Shown piece after piece: positions 17,951 to 28,900 of a stretch of DNA of 64,000 bases. The notes below the pieces were generated by a model. That model worked only from the letters and a program-made list of their open reading frames with translations, ran no database searches and had not been told where the DNA came from. Source of the stretch: Robertmurraya kyonggiensis (GTDB lineage Bacteria; Bacillota; Bacilli; Bacillales; Cytobacillaceae); the NCBI RefSeq assembly GCF_005116465.1, contig NZ_SWBM01000003.1, forward strand, positions 1 through 64,000, written 5' to 3'. The translations under genes and the position numbers were made by a program. Numbering within the stretch: the first letter of the stretch is position 1; each line of letters opens with the position of its first letter.

Positions 17951-19552
17951 TTATTGTTGGATTTCAACGTTTGCTAAGAAATCTGAACCTGTTGGATGAG
18001 CTAAGAAGTTTGAGATTTTGGCACTACCCGCCAATAACGGTGTAGAGTGTACTAAAGGAATCCAAGGTGCGTCATCTTTAATGATGACTTGCGCTTGCTT
18101 ATAAAGCTCTTCACGCTCAGCTTGGTCAGAGCTTGCTTGTGCTTTTAATAAAAGCTCATGAACTTCAGCATTCTGATATTGTGAATAGTTGTTAGAACCG
18201 ATTGAATCTTGGTCCAATAATACATATAAGAAGTTATCTGCATCACCATTATCACCTGTCCAACCAAGTAAGAATGTATCTGCTTCCCCAGCATTAGCTT
18301 TCTCTAGGTAAGTAGCCCATTCATAAGTGACGATTTTCGCTTTAACTCCAACTTCTTCAAACATTTTTTGAAGAGCTTCCGCTACTTTTTGTCCTTCAGG
18401 CATATATGGTCTTGGAACTGGCATAGCCCATAGTTCCATCTCAAATCCATCTGGATATCCAGCTTCAGCAAGTAATTCTTTTGCTTTTTCAGGATCATAC
18501 TCATAATCCGCAACATCAGGATTATAGCCAGCAACGACTGGTGGCATTGGGTTAATTGCAGGCTCAGCTGCTCCAGCATAGAATGCATCAATGATTTCTT
18601 GCTTGTTAACAGCATGGTTCAATGCTTGACGTACTAACTTTTCTTTTAATGGACCGCGTGTTGATGTTAATCCAAGGTAACCAATGTTTAAAGATGGACG
18701 TTCAAAAATTTGTAAATCTGGATTTGCATCGATCGTTGCTTTATCACTAAAGTTCACGCCATCGATTAAATCCACTGCACCTGTTGCTAATTCATTCAAA
18801 CGAGTAGAGTTTTCAGGAATTACCCTGAAGATAACCTCGTCAAGCTTCGGTAATCCTTCTTGCCAGTATTCTTCGTTTTTAACAATTGTAATATAGTCAT
18901 TTTCCTTCCACTCTTTAAACTTGAATGGACCAGTACCAACTGGATTTTTAAAGAAATCTTCACCAAATTCTTCGATTGCAGCTGGGCTCGCAATTCCAAA
19001 TGGTGACATTGCTAAGTTTTTGTAGAATGGAGCGATTGGAGTATTCAATTTGAATTCAACTGTGTACTCGTCTACTGCTGTGACGGAATCAATTTTATCT
19101 CCAAATTGAGAGTTGTAATAATAAAACTGCTCAGCGTTTCCTGCCTTCCAACGCTCGAAGTTAAATACAACTGCTTCTGCATTGAAATCTGTTCCATCGT
19201 GGAACTTAACACCCTCGCGAAGCTTAAGTGTATGTGTTAAACCATCTTCACTTGTATCCCATTCAGTTGCAAGACCTGGATGAATCTCAGTATCTTGGTC
19301 ACCAAATTCGATTAGTGTTTCATAGATATTCTTTGTTACTTTGAAAGCTTCCCCTTCAGTTGTTACCGCTGGGTCAAGTGAAGTAGAGTCTCCACCGCGT
19401 CCAAATACAAGCTGTCCACCTGAAGTTTCTCCTGCTGTATCACCTTCATCAGCTGGCTTTTCATCTGTGCCTGCTGATTTATTACAGCCAACTAACGCTA
19501 ATGAAAACAACAGCATCAAAACTAATGCCCAAATACCTTTACGCTGTTTCAT
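17951..19552 (-). CDS. appA: Oligopeptide-binding lipoprotein, AppA/DppE type
   Basis: Extracellular solute-binding protein (family 5) that hands peptides to AppBC. The 533 residues start with a lipoprotein signal whose lipobox is LALVGC, followed by an acidic linker. The domain signature FKVTKNIYETLIEFGDQDTEIHPGLATEWDTSEDGLTHTLKLREGVKFHDGT follows. The start at 19552 is preceded by AGGGGGA; the frame extends 12 codons upstream without a ribosome-binding site. It lies third in the operon, after both ATPase genes. Confidence 0.9.
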   Translation of the reverse strand: MKQRKGIWALVLMLLFSLALVGCNKSAGTDEKPADEGDTAGETSGGQLVFGRGGDSTSLDPAVTTEGEAFKVTKNIYETLIEFGDQDTEIHPGLATEWDTSEDGLTHTLKLREGVKFHDGTDFNAEAVVFNFERWKAGNAEQFYYYNSQFGDKIDSVTAVDEYTVEFKLNTPIAPFYKNLAMSPFGIASPAAIEEFGEDFFKNPVGTGPFKFKEWKENDYITIVKNEEYWQEGLPKLDEVIFRVIPENSTRLNELATGAVDLIDGVNFSDKATIDANPDLQIFERPSLNIGYLGLTSTRGPLKEKLVRQALNHAVNKQEIIDAFYAGAAEPAINPMPPVVAGYNPDVADYEYDPEKAKELLAEAGYPDGFEMELWAMPVPRPYMPEGQKVAEALQKMFEEVGVKAKIVTYEWATYLEKANAGEADTFLLGWTGDNGDADNFLYVLLDQDSIGSNNYSQYQNAEVHELLLKAQASSDQAEREELYKQAQVIIKDDAPWIPLVHSTPLLAGSAKISNFLAHPTGSDFLANVEIQQ

Positions 19553-19591
19553 GATATTCCCCCTATTTATTTTGTTATTTATCATCAATGC

Positions 19592-20563
19592 TTACTTGTT
19601 ATATAAATGACAAGCAGCAAAATGACTTGGCTCAATCTCCACCAATTCTGGTCTAGTCGTTTTACATACTTCCATACATGCACTACATCTCGTATGGAAT
19701 GCACAACCTAGTGGAGGATTTGCTGGACTTGGTAGATCTCCTTTTAATAGCTCCTTTTCCTGCTGCACATCTGGGTCTGGAATTGGAATCGAAGCTAGAA
19801 GTGCCTTCGTATATGGATGTAAGGGCTTTTCGTAAAGCTTATCTGCCTCGGTAATTTCTACTAATCTACCTAAATACATCACCCCGACACGATCACTTAT
19901 GTGTTTGACGACACCAAGGTCATGAGCGATAAATATGTAAGTTAATTGGAATTCTTTTTGTAAGTCCTCTAGTAAGTTTAAAACCTGTGATTGAATGGAA
20001 ACATCCAACGCAGATACTGGTTCATCAGCAATAATGAGCTTCGGCTTCGTCATTAACGCGCGAGCGATCCCAATACGTTGTCTTTGTCCACCACTGAATT
20101 GATGCGGATAACGCTTTGCGTGGTAGCTATTCAAGCCAACGACCTCAAGCATTTCTCTTACTCTACGTTTTCTCTCTTCTTTATCTTTCACTCCATGAAC
20201 AATGAGTGGTTCTTCAAGAATCTTCTCCACTGTATGACGAGGATTTAATGAAGCGAACGGGTCCTGAAACACCATTTGGATTTCTTTTCTCATTCGTCTC
20301 ATGTCTTCTGCCTTCAGCTTGGTTAAGTCCTGTCCTTCAAATTCGACAGTTCCTTCTGTTGGTTCTAGTAATCTCATAAGGACACGACCAGTCGTCGATT
20401 TTCCACAGCCAGATTCCCCAACTAGCCCGAGTGTCTCTCCTTTGTTTACAAAGAAGCTCACATCGTCAACAGCCTTTACTTCGCCAACTTTTCTGCCTAA
20501 AACTCCGCCAGTAATCGGGAAGTATTTTTTCAATTTATCTACTTTTAATAAAACCTCAGACAT
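19592..20563 (-). CDS. appF: Oligopeptide ABC transporter ATP-binding protein, AppF type
   Basis: Second ATPase subunit of the importer, 323 residues. Walker A is GESGCGKST, the signature [14 protein letters not shown], Walker [13 protein letters not shown] and the switch His AHDLG. The C-terminal oligopeptide-transporter extension has its cysteine cluster ([15 protein letters not shown]), which in related proteins binds an Fe-S cluster. Its start codon overlaps the appD stop (TAATG), showing translational coupling. Confidence 0.9.
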   Translation of the reverse strand: MSEVLLKVDKLKKYFPITGGVLGRKVGEVKAVDDVSFFVNKGETLGLVGESGCGKSTTGRVLMRLLEPTEGTVEFEGQDLTKLKAEDMRRMRKEIQMVFQDPFASLNPRHTVEKILEEPLIVHGVKDKEERKRRVREMLEVVGLNSYHAKRYPHQFSGGQRQRIGIARALMTKPKLIIADEPVSALDVSIQSQVLNLLEDLQKEFQLTYIFIAHDLGVVKHISDRVGVMYLGRLVEITEADKLYEKPLHPYTKALLASIPIPDPDVQQEKELLKGDLPSPANPPLGCAFHTRCSACMEVCKTTRPELVEIEPSHFAACHLYNK

Positions 20564-21549
20564 TAATTTTCACCTCCTGCTGCATGGAGGAAGCATCGAA
20601 CATGGTGCCCATCAGCAGCTTTGTATAAAGGTGGATCTTCTACGAAACAACGGTCGTGTACATTCGCACATCGTGCAGCAAAGCGGCAGCCTTGCTTGAT
20701 AGCACCTGGCTTCGGTACATTCCCTGGAATCGAATAAAGTCTTTCCTTTTTCTCTCGAACATCAGGAATTGATTCTAGTAAACCAACTGTGTACGGATGC
20801 TTTGGATTCTTAAAAATGTCTCGAACACTAGCCTCTTCCACGACTTTTCCGGCGTACATAACAATAACTCGTTGACAAACCTCAGCGACAACCCCTAAAT
20901 CATGAGTGATCATAATGATTGCTGTATCGAGTTTTTTATTTAAGTTTTTCATTAAGGATAAAATTTGAGCTTGAATGGTTACGTCTAATGCGGTTGTAGG
21001 TTCATCAGCAATCAAGAGCTTCGGGTCACATGAGAGAGCCATCGCGATCATAACCCTTTGTCGCATTCCACCTGATAACTGATGCGGATACTCCTTCATG
21101 ATTTGCTCTGCTCTTGGCAAACCAACAAGCTTAAGCATCTCTACCCCGATTTTGAAGGCCTCTTTCTTGTTTACTTTTTTATGTAAAATAATCCCTTCTA
21201 CGAGCTGATTTCCGATTGTGAACAATGGGTTCAATGAAGTCATTGGCTCTTGAAAGATCATCGCGATATCATTTCCTCTGATTTCACGCATTCTTTTTTC
21301 GGAAGCAGGTACGATATCTTCACCATTTAAGAGGATTTCTCCGCCGACGATTTTTCCTGGTGGCTGAGGAATGAGCTTCATAATCGATAAGGATGTTACA
21401 CTTTTTCCACACCCTGATTCGCCGACAATCCCGAGGATTTCTCCTTTGTTTACAGAGAAACTGATATTATCTACTGCAGGAACTTCACCATCTGAAGAGA
21501 AAAAAGAGGTTTTTAGTTCTTTTACATCTAAAACTGGAGCTTGAGTCAC
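20563..21549 (-). CDS. appD: Oligopeptide ABC transporter ATP-binding protein, AppD type
   Basis: First gene of the five-gene importer operon, 328 residues, the same length as B. subtilis AppD. It has Walker [10 protein letters not shown], signature [15 protein letters not shown], Walker [13 protein letters not shown], and a C-terminal cysteine-rich tail ([15 protein letters not shown]). The GTG start follows GGAAGGAG. About 225 bp separate it from ygaD; the operon promoter should lie there, but no clear operator was recognised. Confidence 0.9.
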   Translation of the reverse strand: MTQAPVLDVKELKTSFFSSDGEVPAVDNISFSVNKGEILGIVGESGCGKSVTSLSIMKLIPQPPGKIVGGEILLNGEDIVPASEKRMREIRGNDIAMIFQEPMTSLNPLFTIGNQLVEGIILHKKVNKKEAFKIGVEMLKLVGLPRAEQIMKEYPHQLSGGMRQRVMIAMALSCDPKLLIADEPTTALDVTIQAQILSLMKNLNKKLDTAIIMITHDLGVVAEVCQRVIVMYAGKVVEEASVRDIFKNPKHPYTVGLLESIPDVREKKERLYSIPGNVPKPGAIKQGCRFAARCANVHDRCFVEDPPLYKAADGHHVRCFLHAAGGEN

Positions 21550-21746
21550 ACTTTTACTCCTTCCTTTGTTGCTTTCTGATTTTTCTAATATTGTCCATTT
21601 TATAAAAAAAATCTCAATCCGTCTACTATTTATCTGAATTATTATTAAATAATAAATTTTTGCATTAATATAAATTTTGATTAAGAACCCTATTATTGCT
21701 AGGTTTTAGTGCTTTAAAATACTATTTCGATAAACTTTTTTCGCGC

Positions 21747-21771
21747 AAAAAAAGACACCCTTTTGGGCGCC
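21747..21771 (-). terminator. Terminator of ygaD
   Basis: Minus strand: GGCGCCC / GGGTGTC stem with an AAAA loop and seven T residues. Confidence 0.88.
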
Positions 21772-21774
21772 TTT

Positions 21775-23523
21775 TTAGTGCTCTAATTGTTGTATTTGAA
21801 ACAACTTATGATAATTTCCCTGTTTCTCCATTAGTTCCTCATGACGGCCAATCTCGACAATTTCACCATTTTCAATCAGGACAATTCGATCGGCATGGGT
21901 GATCGTAGATAGACGATGGGCAACAATAAAGGTTGTTCGTTCCTTTGCTAGCTTTTCAAGTGCCTCTTGAAATAAGTGTTCACTTTCAAGGTCCAATGCC
22001 GATGTTGCTTCATCTAGAACAAGTATTGGCGGATTTTTAATAAATACCCGTGCAATCGCAACACGTTGCTTCTGACCACCAGAAAGCTTCACACCACGCT
22101 CGCCAACTTTTGTATCGTAGCCTTGAGGTAAATTCATAATAAAATCATGTGCATTGGCAGCTTTGGCAGCTTCTATCACTTCTTCATCAGTCGCATTTGG
22201 TTTTCCGATTAAAATATTTGATTTAACGGATTCACTAAATAGAATATTGTCCTGTAAAACCATCCCGATTTTATCCCTTAAAGAACGAACCTTGAAAGAA
22301 CGGATATCTGTTCCATCAAGAAGAATTCTTCCTTCTGTGACATCATAAAATCTCGGAAGGAGACTTACCAAAGAAGACTTTCCTCCACCACTCATTCCAA
22401 CAAGGGCAATTGTTTCCCCTTCCTTAACATCAAGGGAAATATTTTTCAAAATGGTCTCTTCATTTGCTTCATAAGAAAAACTCACATTCTCAAACTGAAT
22501 GTGTCCTCGAACATTTTCACAAGGAATTGCATCAGGACTGTCATCTATATCGTATTTTTCATCAATTAATTCAAACATCCTATCCATCGATGCAATCGAT
22601 TGGGTTAGAGTAGTTGAAGAATTGACTAGGCGTCTTAAAGGATTGTAGAGACGATCAATATAAGCGATGAATGCCGCCATTTCCCCGATGGATAAATCTC
22701 CTCGAATCGCCTGGTAGCCAGAAAAGCCGATCACAAGCAATGGAGCAATATCGGTAATCGTATTGACGACGGCAAAAGCCTTTGCATTCCACTTCGTATG
22801 ATCAATGGCTTTTGTTAAAAAGTTGTTGTTTTGCGCATCAAATCGTTTTTGCTCTTCATCTTCAATCGCAAAACTTTTAATTACTGGCATCCCTTGAACA
22901 CGCTCATGTAAATACCCCTGAACCTCTGCAAGGGCCTGCGATCTTTTTCTCGTCAGCTTTCTTAAATTGCCAAAAAAGTAACGCACAGAAAAAGCATAAA
23001 ACGGAAAGAGGATAAGGGAAACAATCGTTAATTCTATATCCATCGTCATCATGATCGCAACCGCAATGGCAATCGTTGCAACATCTAGCCATAGATTCAT
23101 CAATCCTGTGATAACAAATGTCTTCGTCTGCTCAACATCGTTGATCACTCGAGAGATAACTTCTCCAGCCTTTGTATTCGCGTAATATTTAAAGCTTAGT
23201 TTTTGAATATGTGTAAAAAGCTGATCGCGAATATCGTATAGAATTTTACTCGCTGTCCATTGGGCAAAGTACTGTCGGTAATATTCAATTGGTGGTCGTA
23301 AGATGAGAAAAATAACAACCATAATCGACATGACCATGACGAGCTTGCCTACTTTTTCATCCGTTGTTAATTCAACGTTTTGCACGATACCATCAAGTAC
23401 AAACTTAATGAGCAACGGAATCAACAGTGGAATGGCAAACTTCAAGATCCCAATAAGAATGGTTCCAAAAATTTGGAACTTATAAGGCTTAACAAAATTC
23501 ATGTATCTACGTATGCTGTCCAA
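21775..23523 (-). CDS. ygaD: YgaD-like ABC exporter (fused membrane and ATPase domains)
   Basis: Half-transporter of the multidrug/lipid exporter class, presumably a homodimer in the membrane. In 582 residues: a six-helix membrane domain (about 15-310), then an ATPase domain with Walker [10 protein letters not shown], signature [14 protein letters not shown], Walker [13 protein letters not shown] and switch AHRLST. Length and position between ygaC and ygaE match B. subtilis YgaD. The start is TTG, after GGGGGGAA. The substrate is unknown. Confidence 0.9.
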   Translation of the reverse strand: MDSIRRYMNFVKPYKFQIFGTILIGILKFAIPLLIPLLIKFVLDGIVQNVELTTDEKVGKLVMVMSIMVVIFLILRPPIEYYRQYFAQWTASKILYDIRDQLFTHIQKLSFKYYANTKAGEVISRVINDVEQTKTFVITGLMNLWLDVATIAIAVAIMMTMDIELTIVSLILFPFYAFSVRYFFGNLRKLTRKRSQALAEVQGYLHERVQGMPVIKSFAIEDEEQKRFDAQNNNFLTKAIDHTKWNAKAFAVVNTITDIAPLLVIGFSGYQAIRGDLSIGEMAAFIAYIDRLYNPLRRLVNSSTTLTQSIASMDRMFELIDEKYDIDDSPDAIPCENVRGHIQFENVSFSYEANEETILKNISLDVKEGETIALVGMSGGGKSSLVSLLPRFYDVTEGRILLDGTDIRSFKVRSLRDKIGMVLQDNILFSESVKSNILIGKPNATDEEVIEAAKAANAHDFIMNLPQGYDTKVGERGVKLSGGQKQRVAIARVFIKNPPILVLDEATSALDLESEHLFQEALEKLAKERTTFIVAHRLSTITHADRIVLIENGEIVEIGRHEELMEKQGNYHKLFQIQQLEH

Positions 23524-23556
23524 CCTGTTCCCCCCTAGATGAAACTAGATTACGTA

Positions 23557-23586
23557 TAAAAACCTGTTGAATCAAGATCAACAGGC
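23557..23586 (-). terminator. Terminator of ygaC
   Basis: Minus strand: CCTGTTGA / TCAACAGG stem followed by TTTTT. Confidence 0.85.
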
Positions 23587-23603
23587 GTTTTTCACTACAT
23601 TAT

Positions 23604-24134
23604 TTAGCGTCTGTAAGTTAAGTATCGTTCATACCAAATGTCGATAAAATCTGGCGCGAATGGTCCTTTTCCTTGGCGGATCCAACGAATCAATTTATCA
23701 ACATTTGCCTTCAATATTTGATCAATGACTTCCGGATAATTCATTTCCTTACGATGTCTTTCATATTCGTCTTCGTCAAGCAAATTGAATGTCATATCAG
23801 GAAAGACTTTAATATCCAAGTCGTAGTCTATGTACTTTAATGCTTCCCCATCAAAAATAAATGGAGAGCTCAGGTTACAATAATAATAAATTCCATCTTC
23901 ACGAATCATCCCGATGATGTTAAACCATAGCTGCGAATGAAAATAACAAATCGCAGGCTCTCTTGTAACCCACGTTCTGCCGTCGGATTCTGTCACGATT
24001 GTCCGATCATTTGCACCAATGACTAAATTTTGCGATCCCTTTAGAACCGTTGTCTCATCCCAAACTCGATGAATATGTCCATTGTGCTTATAACTATGAA
24101 TTTGTATCGGTTCACCCTCCACAGGTACGTCCAT
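23604..24134 (-). CDS. ygaC: YgaC, DUF402 nucleoside tri/diphosphatase-type protein
   Basis: A 176-residue cytoplasmic protein of the DUF402/Ntdp family; a homolog in Staphylococcus has nucleoside di/triphosphate phosphatase activity. The conserved block [29 protein letters not shown] and the region [26 protein letters not shown] (metal-binding acidic residues) are intact. So is the end [20 protein letters not shown]. It resembles B. subtilis YgaC along its length and keeps the neighbours ygaB and ygaD. The in vivo substrate is unknown. Confidence 0.92.
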   Translation of the reverse strand: MDVPVEGEPIQIHSYKHNGHIHRVWDETTVLKGSQNLVIGANDRTIVTESDGRTWVTREPAICYFHSQLWFNIIGMIREDGIYYYCNLSSPFIFDGEALKYIDYDLDIKVFPDMTFNLLDEDEYERHRKEMNYPEVIDQILKANVDKLIRWIRQGKGPFAPDFIDIWYERYLTYRR

Positions 24135-24296
24135 TTCTTCTCCCTACTTTCATTCTCCGAACACTCTAAAACCTTTATTTAAATCGGCCTGTCCAGTTTC
24201 TCTTTCTATTATTATAACGGTAAAAGTTAGAATTTAAAACAAAGAGCCATTGAAATATTTCAATGACTACACTTTTAGCACCTTTGTTAAGGATCA

Positions 24297-24548
24297 TTAT
24301 CCGACTGTACTGACTTCCTGATAAGATTGTATCAATTCCTCGGTTTGTTTTTCAAATGTCTCGTGAATGTCCTTCAATTCTGCCTTCATTCTCGCAATAT
24401 CTTCCTGGATGCTTTCTAGCTTTGTCTCTTGTTGAAGCTCTTTTAGTTCCTCCTCTAAGCCTTGACAACGCTCTATTTCTGATTGAAGGAATAATAATTT
24501 TTCCATTGTCTCCATTTGTGCACTTACTAAACGGTTAAACTGATTCAT
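24297..24548 (-). CDS. ygaB: YgaB family coiled-coil protein
   Basis: An 83-residue, highly charged, almost fully helical protein (about residues 5-75 form a coiled coil). No enzymatic motif is visible. Length and position between sspE and ygaC correspond to YgaB of B. subtilis, which is uncharacterised. GGCGGTG precedes the ATG. Confidence 0.78.
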   Translation of the reverse strand: MNQFNRLVSAQMETMEKLLFLQSEIERCQGLEEELKELQQETKLESIQEDIARMKAELKDIHETFEKQTEELIQSYQEVSTVG

Positions 24549-24671
24549 GTTTCACACCGCCCTATAGTCGTATTCATTCCACGCTTTTAATATATTCGAG
24601 GGATAAACAACTATTCCTTTGACTAGTTATGTAAGGTTAATGGAAGTTTTGTCGAAAAATGTCCGTACAAA

Positions 24672-24710
24672 AGACGAGCCCTTTCAACTTTTGAAAGGGC
24701 TCGCTCGTCT
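24672..24710 (-). terminator. Terminator of sspE
   Basis: Minus strand: AGACGAGC...CCCTTTC / GAAAGGG...GCTCGTCT, a long stem followed by TTTTGT. Confidence 0.88.
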
Positions 24711-24725
24711 AAGTATATGCTCTCT

Positions 24726-24929
24726 TTAAGATTGACCAGCTTGGCCGGAACCTTGAGATTTTTTAGCTTCAGCTTGTTGGTTTGCTTGTTTCACTTTTTG
24801 AACGTCTGTTTCGCTACCAAACTCGGTACCAAATTGACCTTGTGAACCAGAAGATGCAGACTGTGCATTTTGCTGGCGTACTTGTTGAATGTTAGTTCCA
24901 GCTTGAGATTTGTTTGGTTGTTTTGCCAA
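24726..24929 (-). CDS. sspE: Gamma-type small acid-soluble spore protein
   Basis: Spore core protein made late in the forespore and degraded at germination as an amino-acid store. The 67-residue product is rich in Gln, Ser and Gly. It begins MAKQPNKSQAGTNIQ and contains TEFGSETD, the site type cut by the germination protease GPR. I chose the TTG at 24929 because GGAGGTGATAACA precedes it and family members begin MAKQ; the frame is open 11 codons further upstream. On the minus strand GGATA, 18 bp, CAAATTA upstream is a weak sigma-G-like promoter candidate. Confidence 0.93.
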   Translation of the reverse strand: MAKQPNKSQAGTNIQQVRQQNAQSASSGSQGQFGTEFGSETDVQKVKQANQQAEAKKSQGSGQAGQS

Positions 24930-25004
24930 TGTTATCACCTCCACGCATATTAATTTGTCCATGCGCAGAGGTTACTATCCAAATATTTTTTTGGAAAAAA
25001 TTAG

Positions 25005-25781
<777 letters not shown>

Positions 25782-25864
25782 TCATTTTAGACATTATATG
25801 AATAGATATCAACACGGAATACAACACTAACCTTAGAAAAGCTAAGTTCTAGGAGGTTTCTTGA

Positions 25865-26053
25865 ATGTATTCTGGCCGCGATATGACAGAGCTTTCCATG
25901 ATGTCCAAAGCAGATTGGAATGATAGCGAATTAGCTTATTTTCATCATTCATTTCAGCAAATCATGCCGTACTTAAATTCAGAGGGCCAAAGCATCCACC
26001 GTGAAATCATTGAGGAAATTGAAAATCGCGGTGGAATTAAGGGTGATCAATGA
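25865..26053 (+). CDS. yfhS: YfhS family small protein
   Basis: A 62-residue soluble protein without recognised domains. TAGGAGGTTTCTTGA before the ATG gives a strong start. Its place between fabL and mutY matches yfhS of B. subtilis, whose role is unclear. The locus-C repeat block begins at its stop codon. Confidence 0.75.
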   Translation: MYSGRDMTELSMMSKADWNDSELAYFHHSFQQIMPYLNSEGQSIHREIIEEIENRGGIKGDQ

Positions 26054-26243
26054 GTTAGTTTTGGTGGGTGCCTGCTTTTGGGACGGAATTTGCTTGTCGG
26101 GTTGGGATTCTGTCCTGCATTGTTGATTTGGGTGACAGATTTTTCTTTTTACCCGGGATTCTGTCACGAGTTCCCACTTTGCGTGACAGAATTTCACTTT
26201 CCAACAGCAATTCTGTCACTCATTCCTACCGAAAACAACAAAC
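26054..26243. repeat. Alternating inverted word repeat with shared ends (locus C)
   Basis: Six copies of ATTCTGTCAC-like words alternate in orientation with a spacing of about 25 bp (26083, 26105, 26131, 26158, 26183, 26209). The head contains GTTTTGGTGGGTGC (26058-26071), identical to 14 bases of locus B. The tail (26221-26243) resembles the reverse complement of the head. It fills the space between the converging genes yfhS and mutY. Confidence 0.78.
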
Positions 26244-26246
26244 TTC

Positions 26247-27338
26247 TTACTCCTCATGATAGTACTGTTTCATAATCTTCTGATGTGGCACAGGGAACGG
26301 ATACTCGACGATTTCCTCGGGTGAGACTACTTTTAAATTTTCATCCTCTTTAATCGGAGCTTTTAACTCTCCCTCAAATACTTGAATATCCCACTTTAAA
26401 TGAGAAAAGACATGTTCAATTTTACCGACAGCTTGTCCTAACTTAACCTCAATTCCGATCTCCTCCATCAAAAGAGCCTCTACATAACTTTTATCAAACA
26501 TAAAAGGCGAGGTTACTTCAACTGTTGGGAATTCCCAAAGATTTGCGAGCAAGCCACTGCTCGAGCGCTTATGAATAACAGTCTTTTCATCTTCGCGAAT
26601 CACAACGGATGCTAATTGCACTTGACGTTGCTTTTTCGCCTTGGTTTTTACAGGAAGTTCATTCTCAACTCCTTCATGAAAAGCGTGACAATGCTCACGC
26701 ACTGGACAGAGCAAGCAAGATGGTGAGGTTGGTGTACAAATCAATGCCCCAAGTTCCATTAATGCTTGATTGAAATAGGACGGATTTTCATGAGAAATGA
26801 GTTCATAGATAGCAGTTTCAAACGTTTTACGTGTGGAAGGCTTCGCGATGTCTTCCCAAATGGACAAGATCCGAGAAATCACCCTCATCACGTTACCGTC
26901 TACTGCTGGCTCTGGGACTCCATAAGCAATTGATAAAATCGCTCCAGCTGTATAAGGACCGACTCCCTTTAAAGTTGAGATTTCTTCTTTCGTATCTGGG
27001 ACTTTCCCACCGTACTTTTCTTTTACTTCCTTCACTGCAGATTGTAGATTTCGCACGCGAGAGTAATATCCTAGTCCCTCCCATGCCTTTAAAACCTTTT
27101 CTTCCTCTGCATCTGCCAAATCATTGATGGTCGGAAACTGTTCGATGAATCGGTTAAAATATGGAATAACCGTATCCACTCTCGTTTGTTGAAGCATGAT
27201 TTCCGATACCCAAACTTTATATGGATTTTTATCCTTGCGCCACGGTAGATCTCTTTGTTCGTTTGAAAACCACTCGATCAAGTCGTGTTGAAAGGCATCT
27301 TTGTTAACTAATTTTAGATTTTTTAAGGAATCTGTCAT
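26247..27338 (-). CDS. mutY: Adenine DNA glycosylase MutY
   Basis: Base-excision repair enzyme removing adenine mispaired with 8-oxoguanine. In 363 residues: an HhH-GPD domain with the catalytic Glu in [10 protein letters not shown], helix-hairpin-helix [12 protein letters not shown], catalytic Asp in PAVDGNV, a 4Fe-4S loop ([17 protein letters not shown]), and a C-terminal Nudix-like domain (about 225-355) that reads 8-oxoG. It is syntenic with yfhQ of B. subtilis. GCAGGTGG precedes the ATG. Confidence 0.95.
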   Translation of the reverse strand: MTDSLKNLKLVNKDAFQHDLIEWFSNEQRDLPWRKDKNPYKVWVSEIMLQQTRVDTVIPYFNRFIEQFPTINDLADAEEEKVLKAWEGLGYYSRVRNLQSAVKEVKEKYGGKVPDTKEEISTLKGVGPYTAGAILSIAYGVPEPAVDGNVMRVISRILSIWEDIAKPSTRKTFETAIYELISHENPSYFNQALMELGALICTPTSPSCLLCPVREHCHAFHEGVENELPVKTKAKKQRQVQLASVVIREDEKTVIHKRSSSGLLANLWEFPTVEVTSPFMFDKSYVEALLMEEIGIEVKLGQAVGKIEHVFSHLKWDIQVFEGELKAPIKEDENLKVVSPEEIVEYPFPVPHQKIMKQYYHEE

Positions 27339-27484
27339 GATTACACCACCTGCTGTTAAACATATATATAAACCATGTGAACATTTTTTAACTCTTTTTA
27401 AAATATCGATTTAATTCAACATTTACAACCCATTTGCTGATAAAATTAATTTAACATCAGCCTATTCTAAGGAGGTTCTACCTT

Positions 27485-28465
27485 TTGGACACAGGTACTC
27501 ACATAGTTATGGGGCTTGCCCTTGCTGGACTCGCAACATTAGACCCAGAAGTTGCTGCAAATTCAACAACTGCAACAGCTGTCATGATAGGAACCATTGT
27601 CGGATCACAAGCTCCAGATATCGATACAGTACTTAAACTTCGAAACAACGCTGTTTATATAAGGAATCATCGGGGAATCACCCACTCAATTCCAGCCGTC
27701 TTACTATGGCCAATTGCAATAACAGCAGTAATTTATCCATTTTTACCAGAGACCAATTTGTTACATTTATGGCTTTGGACCTTTTTAGCTGTATTTTTAC
27801 ACGTTTTCGTCGATATTTTTAATGGATATGGCACGCAAGCACTACGCCCTTTTTCTCCAAAATGGGTTGCTCTCGGCATGATCAATACGTTTGATCCGAT
27901 TATTTTTGGCTTGCATGTCCTTGGATTAATTGTTTGGGGACTAGGCGCACACCCTGGATTCACATTTTTAGTCGTCTATGCTGTTCTTGTTGGCTACTAC
28001 ATTATACGTTTTTTCGCACAAAAAAGGGTTGTTCAAGAGGTAAAAACCTTAATTCCAGACGCGACCGATATCATCATCTCGCCGACTATGAAATTTTCTC
28101 AATGGCGAATTGCAGTCATGAATAAGCAACAATTTTTTGTTGGTCGAGCATACAAAAATGATGTGACCATACTTGACCAATTTAATCGCGTGAAAGTTCC
28201 TTCTTCCCCCGTGATTGAAGCAGCGAAAAAGGATAAAAATTTATCTGCCTTCTTATCCTTTTCTCCCGTTTATCGTTGGGAAGTGGATGAATACGATGAT
28301 TATTATGAAGTAAAATTCATTGATTTGCGTTACCGAAGCAAGGACCATTATCCTTTTGTGGCTGTTGTTCAGCTGGACCTAGACTTGAATATCCAATCCT
28401 CTTACACAGGCTGGATTTTTAGTGAAGAAAAACTTAGAAAAAAACTGGAGATATTACCAGGTTAA
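27485..28465 (+). CDS. yfhP: YfhP-like membrane metal-dependent hydrolase family protein
   Basis: A 326-residue membrane protein of the YdjM/LexA-binding inner-membrane hydrolase-like family. The N-terminal part carries the family's histidine/aspartate motifs (DTGTHIVMGLALAG, SQAPDIDT, NHRGITHS, HVFVDIFNGYGTQALRPF), consistent with metal binding close to the membrane. Four or five helices and a soluble C-terminal domain (about 190-326) follow. The TTG start has AAGGAGGT upstream. It is divergent from mutY, as in B. subtilis. The substrate is unknown. Confidence 0.87.
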   Translation: MDTGTHIVMGLALAGLATLDPEVAANSTTATAVMIGTIVGSQAPDIDTVLKLRNNAVYIRNHRGITHSIPAVLLWPIAITAVIYPFLPETNLLHLWLWTFLAVFLHVFVDIFNGYGTQALRPFSPKWVALGMINTFDPIIFGLHVLGLIVWGLGAHPGFTFLVVYAVLVGYYIIRFFAQKRVVQEVKTLIPDATDIIISPTMKFSQWRIAVMNKQQFFVGRAYKNDVTILDQFNRVKVPSSPVIEAAKKDKNLSAFLSFSPVYRWEVDEYDDYYEVKFIDLRYRSKDHYPFVAVVQLDLDLNIQSSYTGWIFSEEKLRKKLEILPG

Positions 28466-28494
28466 AAAAGCGAGGCGCTATGCCCTCGCTTTTA
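28464..28494. terminator. Bidirectional terminator between yfhP and yfhJ
   Basis: AAAAAAGCGAGG / CCTCGCTTTTA stem between two converging stop codons. Confidence 0.88.
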
Positions 28495-28758
28495 TTAATG
28501 CTCCTGTCCATTTTCAAATAAATGTTTGTACTTTGGATTTGTCGCGAAAAATTCATGAAGCCTTGCTCCATGATTTTCAATTAATTGCCGCACAATTCGT
28601 TCCGTCATTTCACTCCCCTTATATTCTCTTCCTGCCTTTGCACGGGTAGTTTCAAAATCATCCCATAAAAGTTCAACCCAAGTTTGCGCCTGATGCACAG
28701 ATAATGAAGGGTTCTTTTCCAATAATAATTCAACTAGCTTTTGTTGATATTCATTCAA
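28495..28758 (-). CDS. yfhJ: YfhJ family (WVELL motif) protein
   Basis: An 87-residue helical protein carrying the family's hallmark WVELL (QTWVELLWDDFETTRAKAGREYKG). Function is unknown. It lies divergent from sspK, as in B. subtilis. AGAGGTGAT precedes the ATG. Confidence 0.88.
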   Translation of the reverse strand: MNEYQQKLVELLLEKNPSLSVHQAQTWVELLWDDFETTRAKAGREYKGSEMTERIVRQLIENHGARLHEFFATNPKYKHLFENGQEH

Positions 28759-28800
28759 ACTTAATCACCTCTTTTGCCAACTTTTTATCATGATGAATGC

Positions 28801-28830
28801 TGATACTTCAACCTAATTGGGTTCATACTA
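28801..28830 (+). promoter_or_regulatory. Sigma-G-like promoter of sspK
   Basis: TGATA, 18-bp spacer, CATACTA. The -10 fits the forespore sigma-G consensus CATNHTA; the -35 shares ATA with the consensus. Forespore expression is expected for an SASP gene. Confidence 0.6.
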
Positions 28831-28836
28831 TGTGTA

Positions 28837-28869
28837 CGTGATAAGCATTGATCAGCAGTGCTTATCACG
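28837..28869 (+). other. Hairpin at the predicted 5' end of the sspK mRNA
   Basis: CGTGATAAGCA and TGCTTATCACG form a perfect 11-base stem around an 11-base loop. It begins about seven bases after the sigma-G-like -10 box. It has no T-run. Confidence 0.75.
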
Positions 28870-28900
28870 TTGGATATGATTTGTTAGGGAGGGTCTTGTA

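Noticed and set aside
26068-26275. Overlapping small frames reading through the locus-C repeats
   Set aside because: They start inside alternating palindromic words, lack ribosome-binding sites and run into mutY on the other strand.
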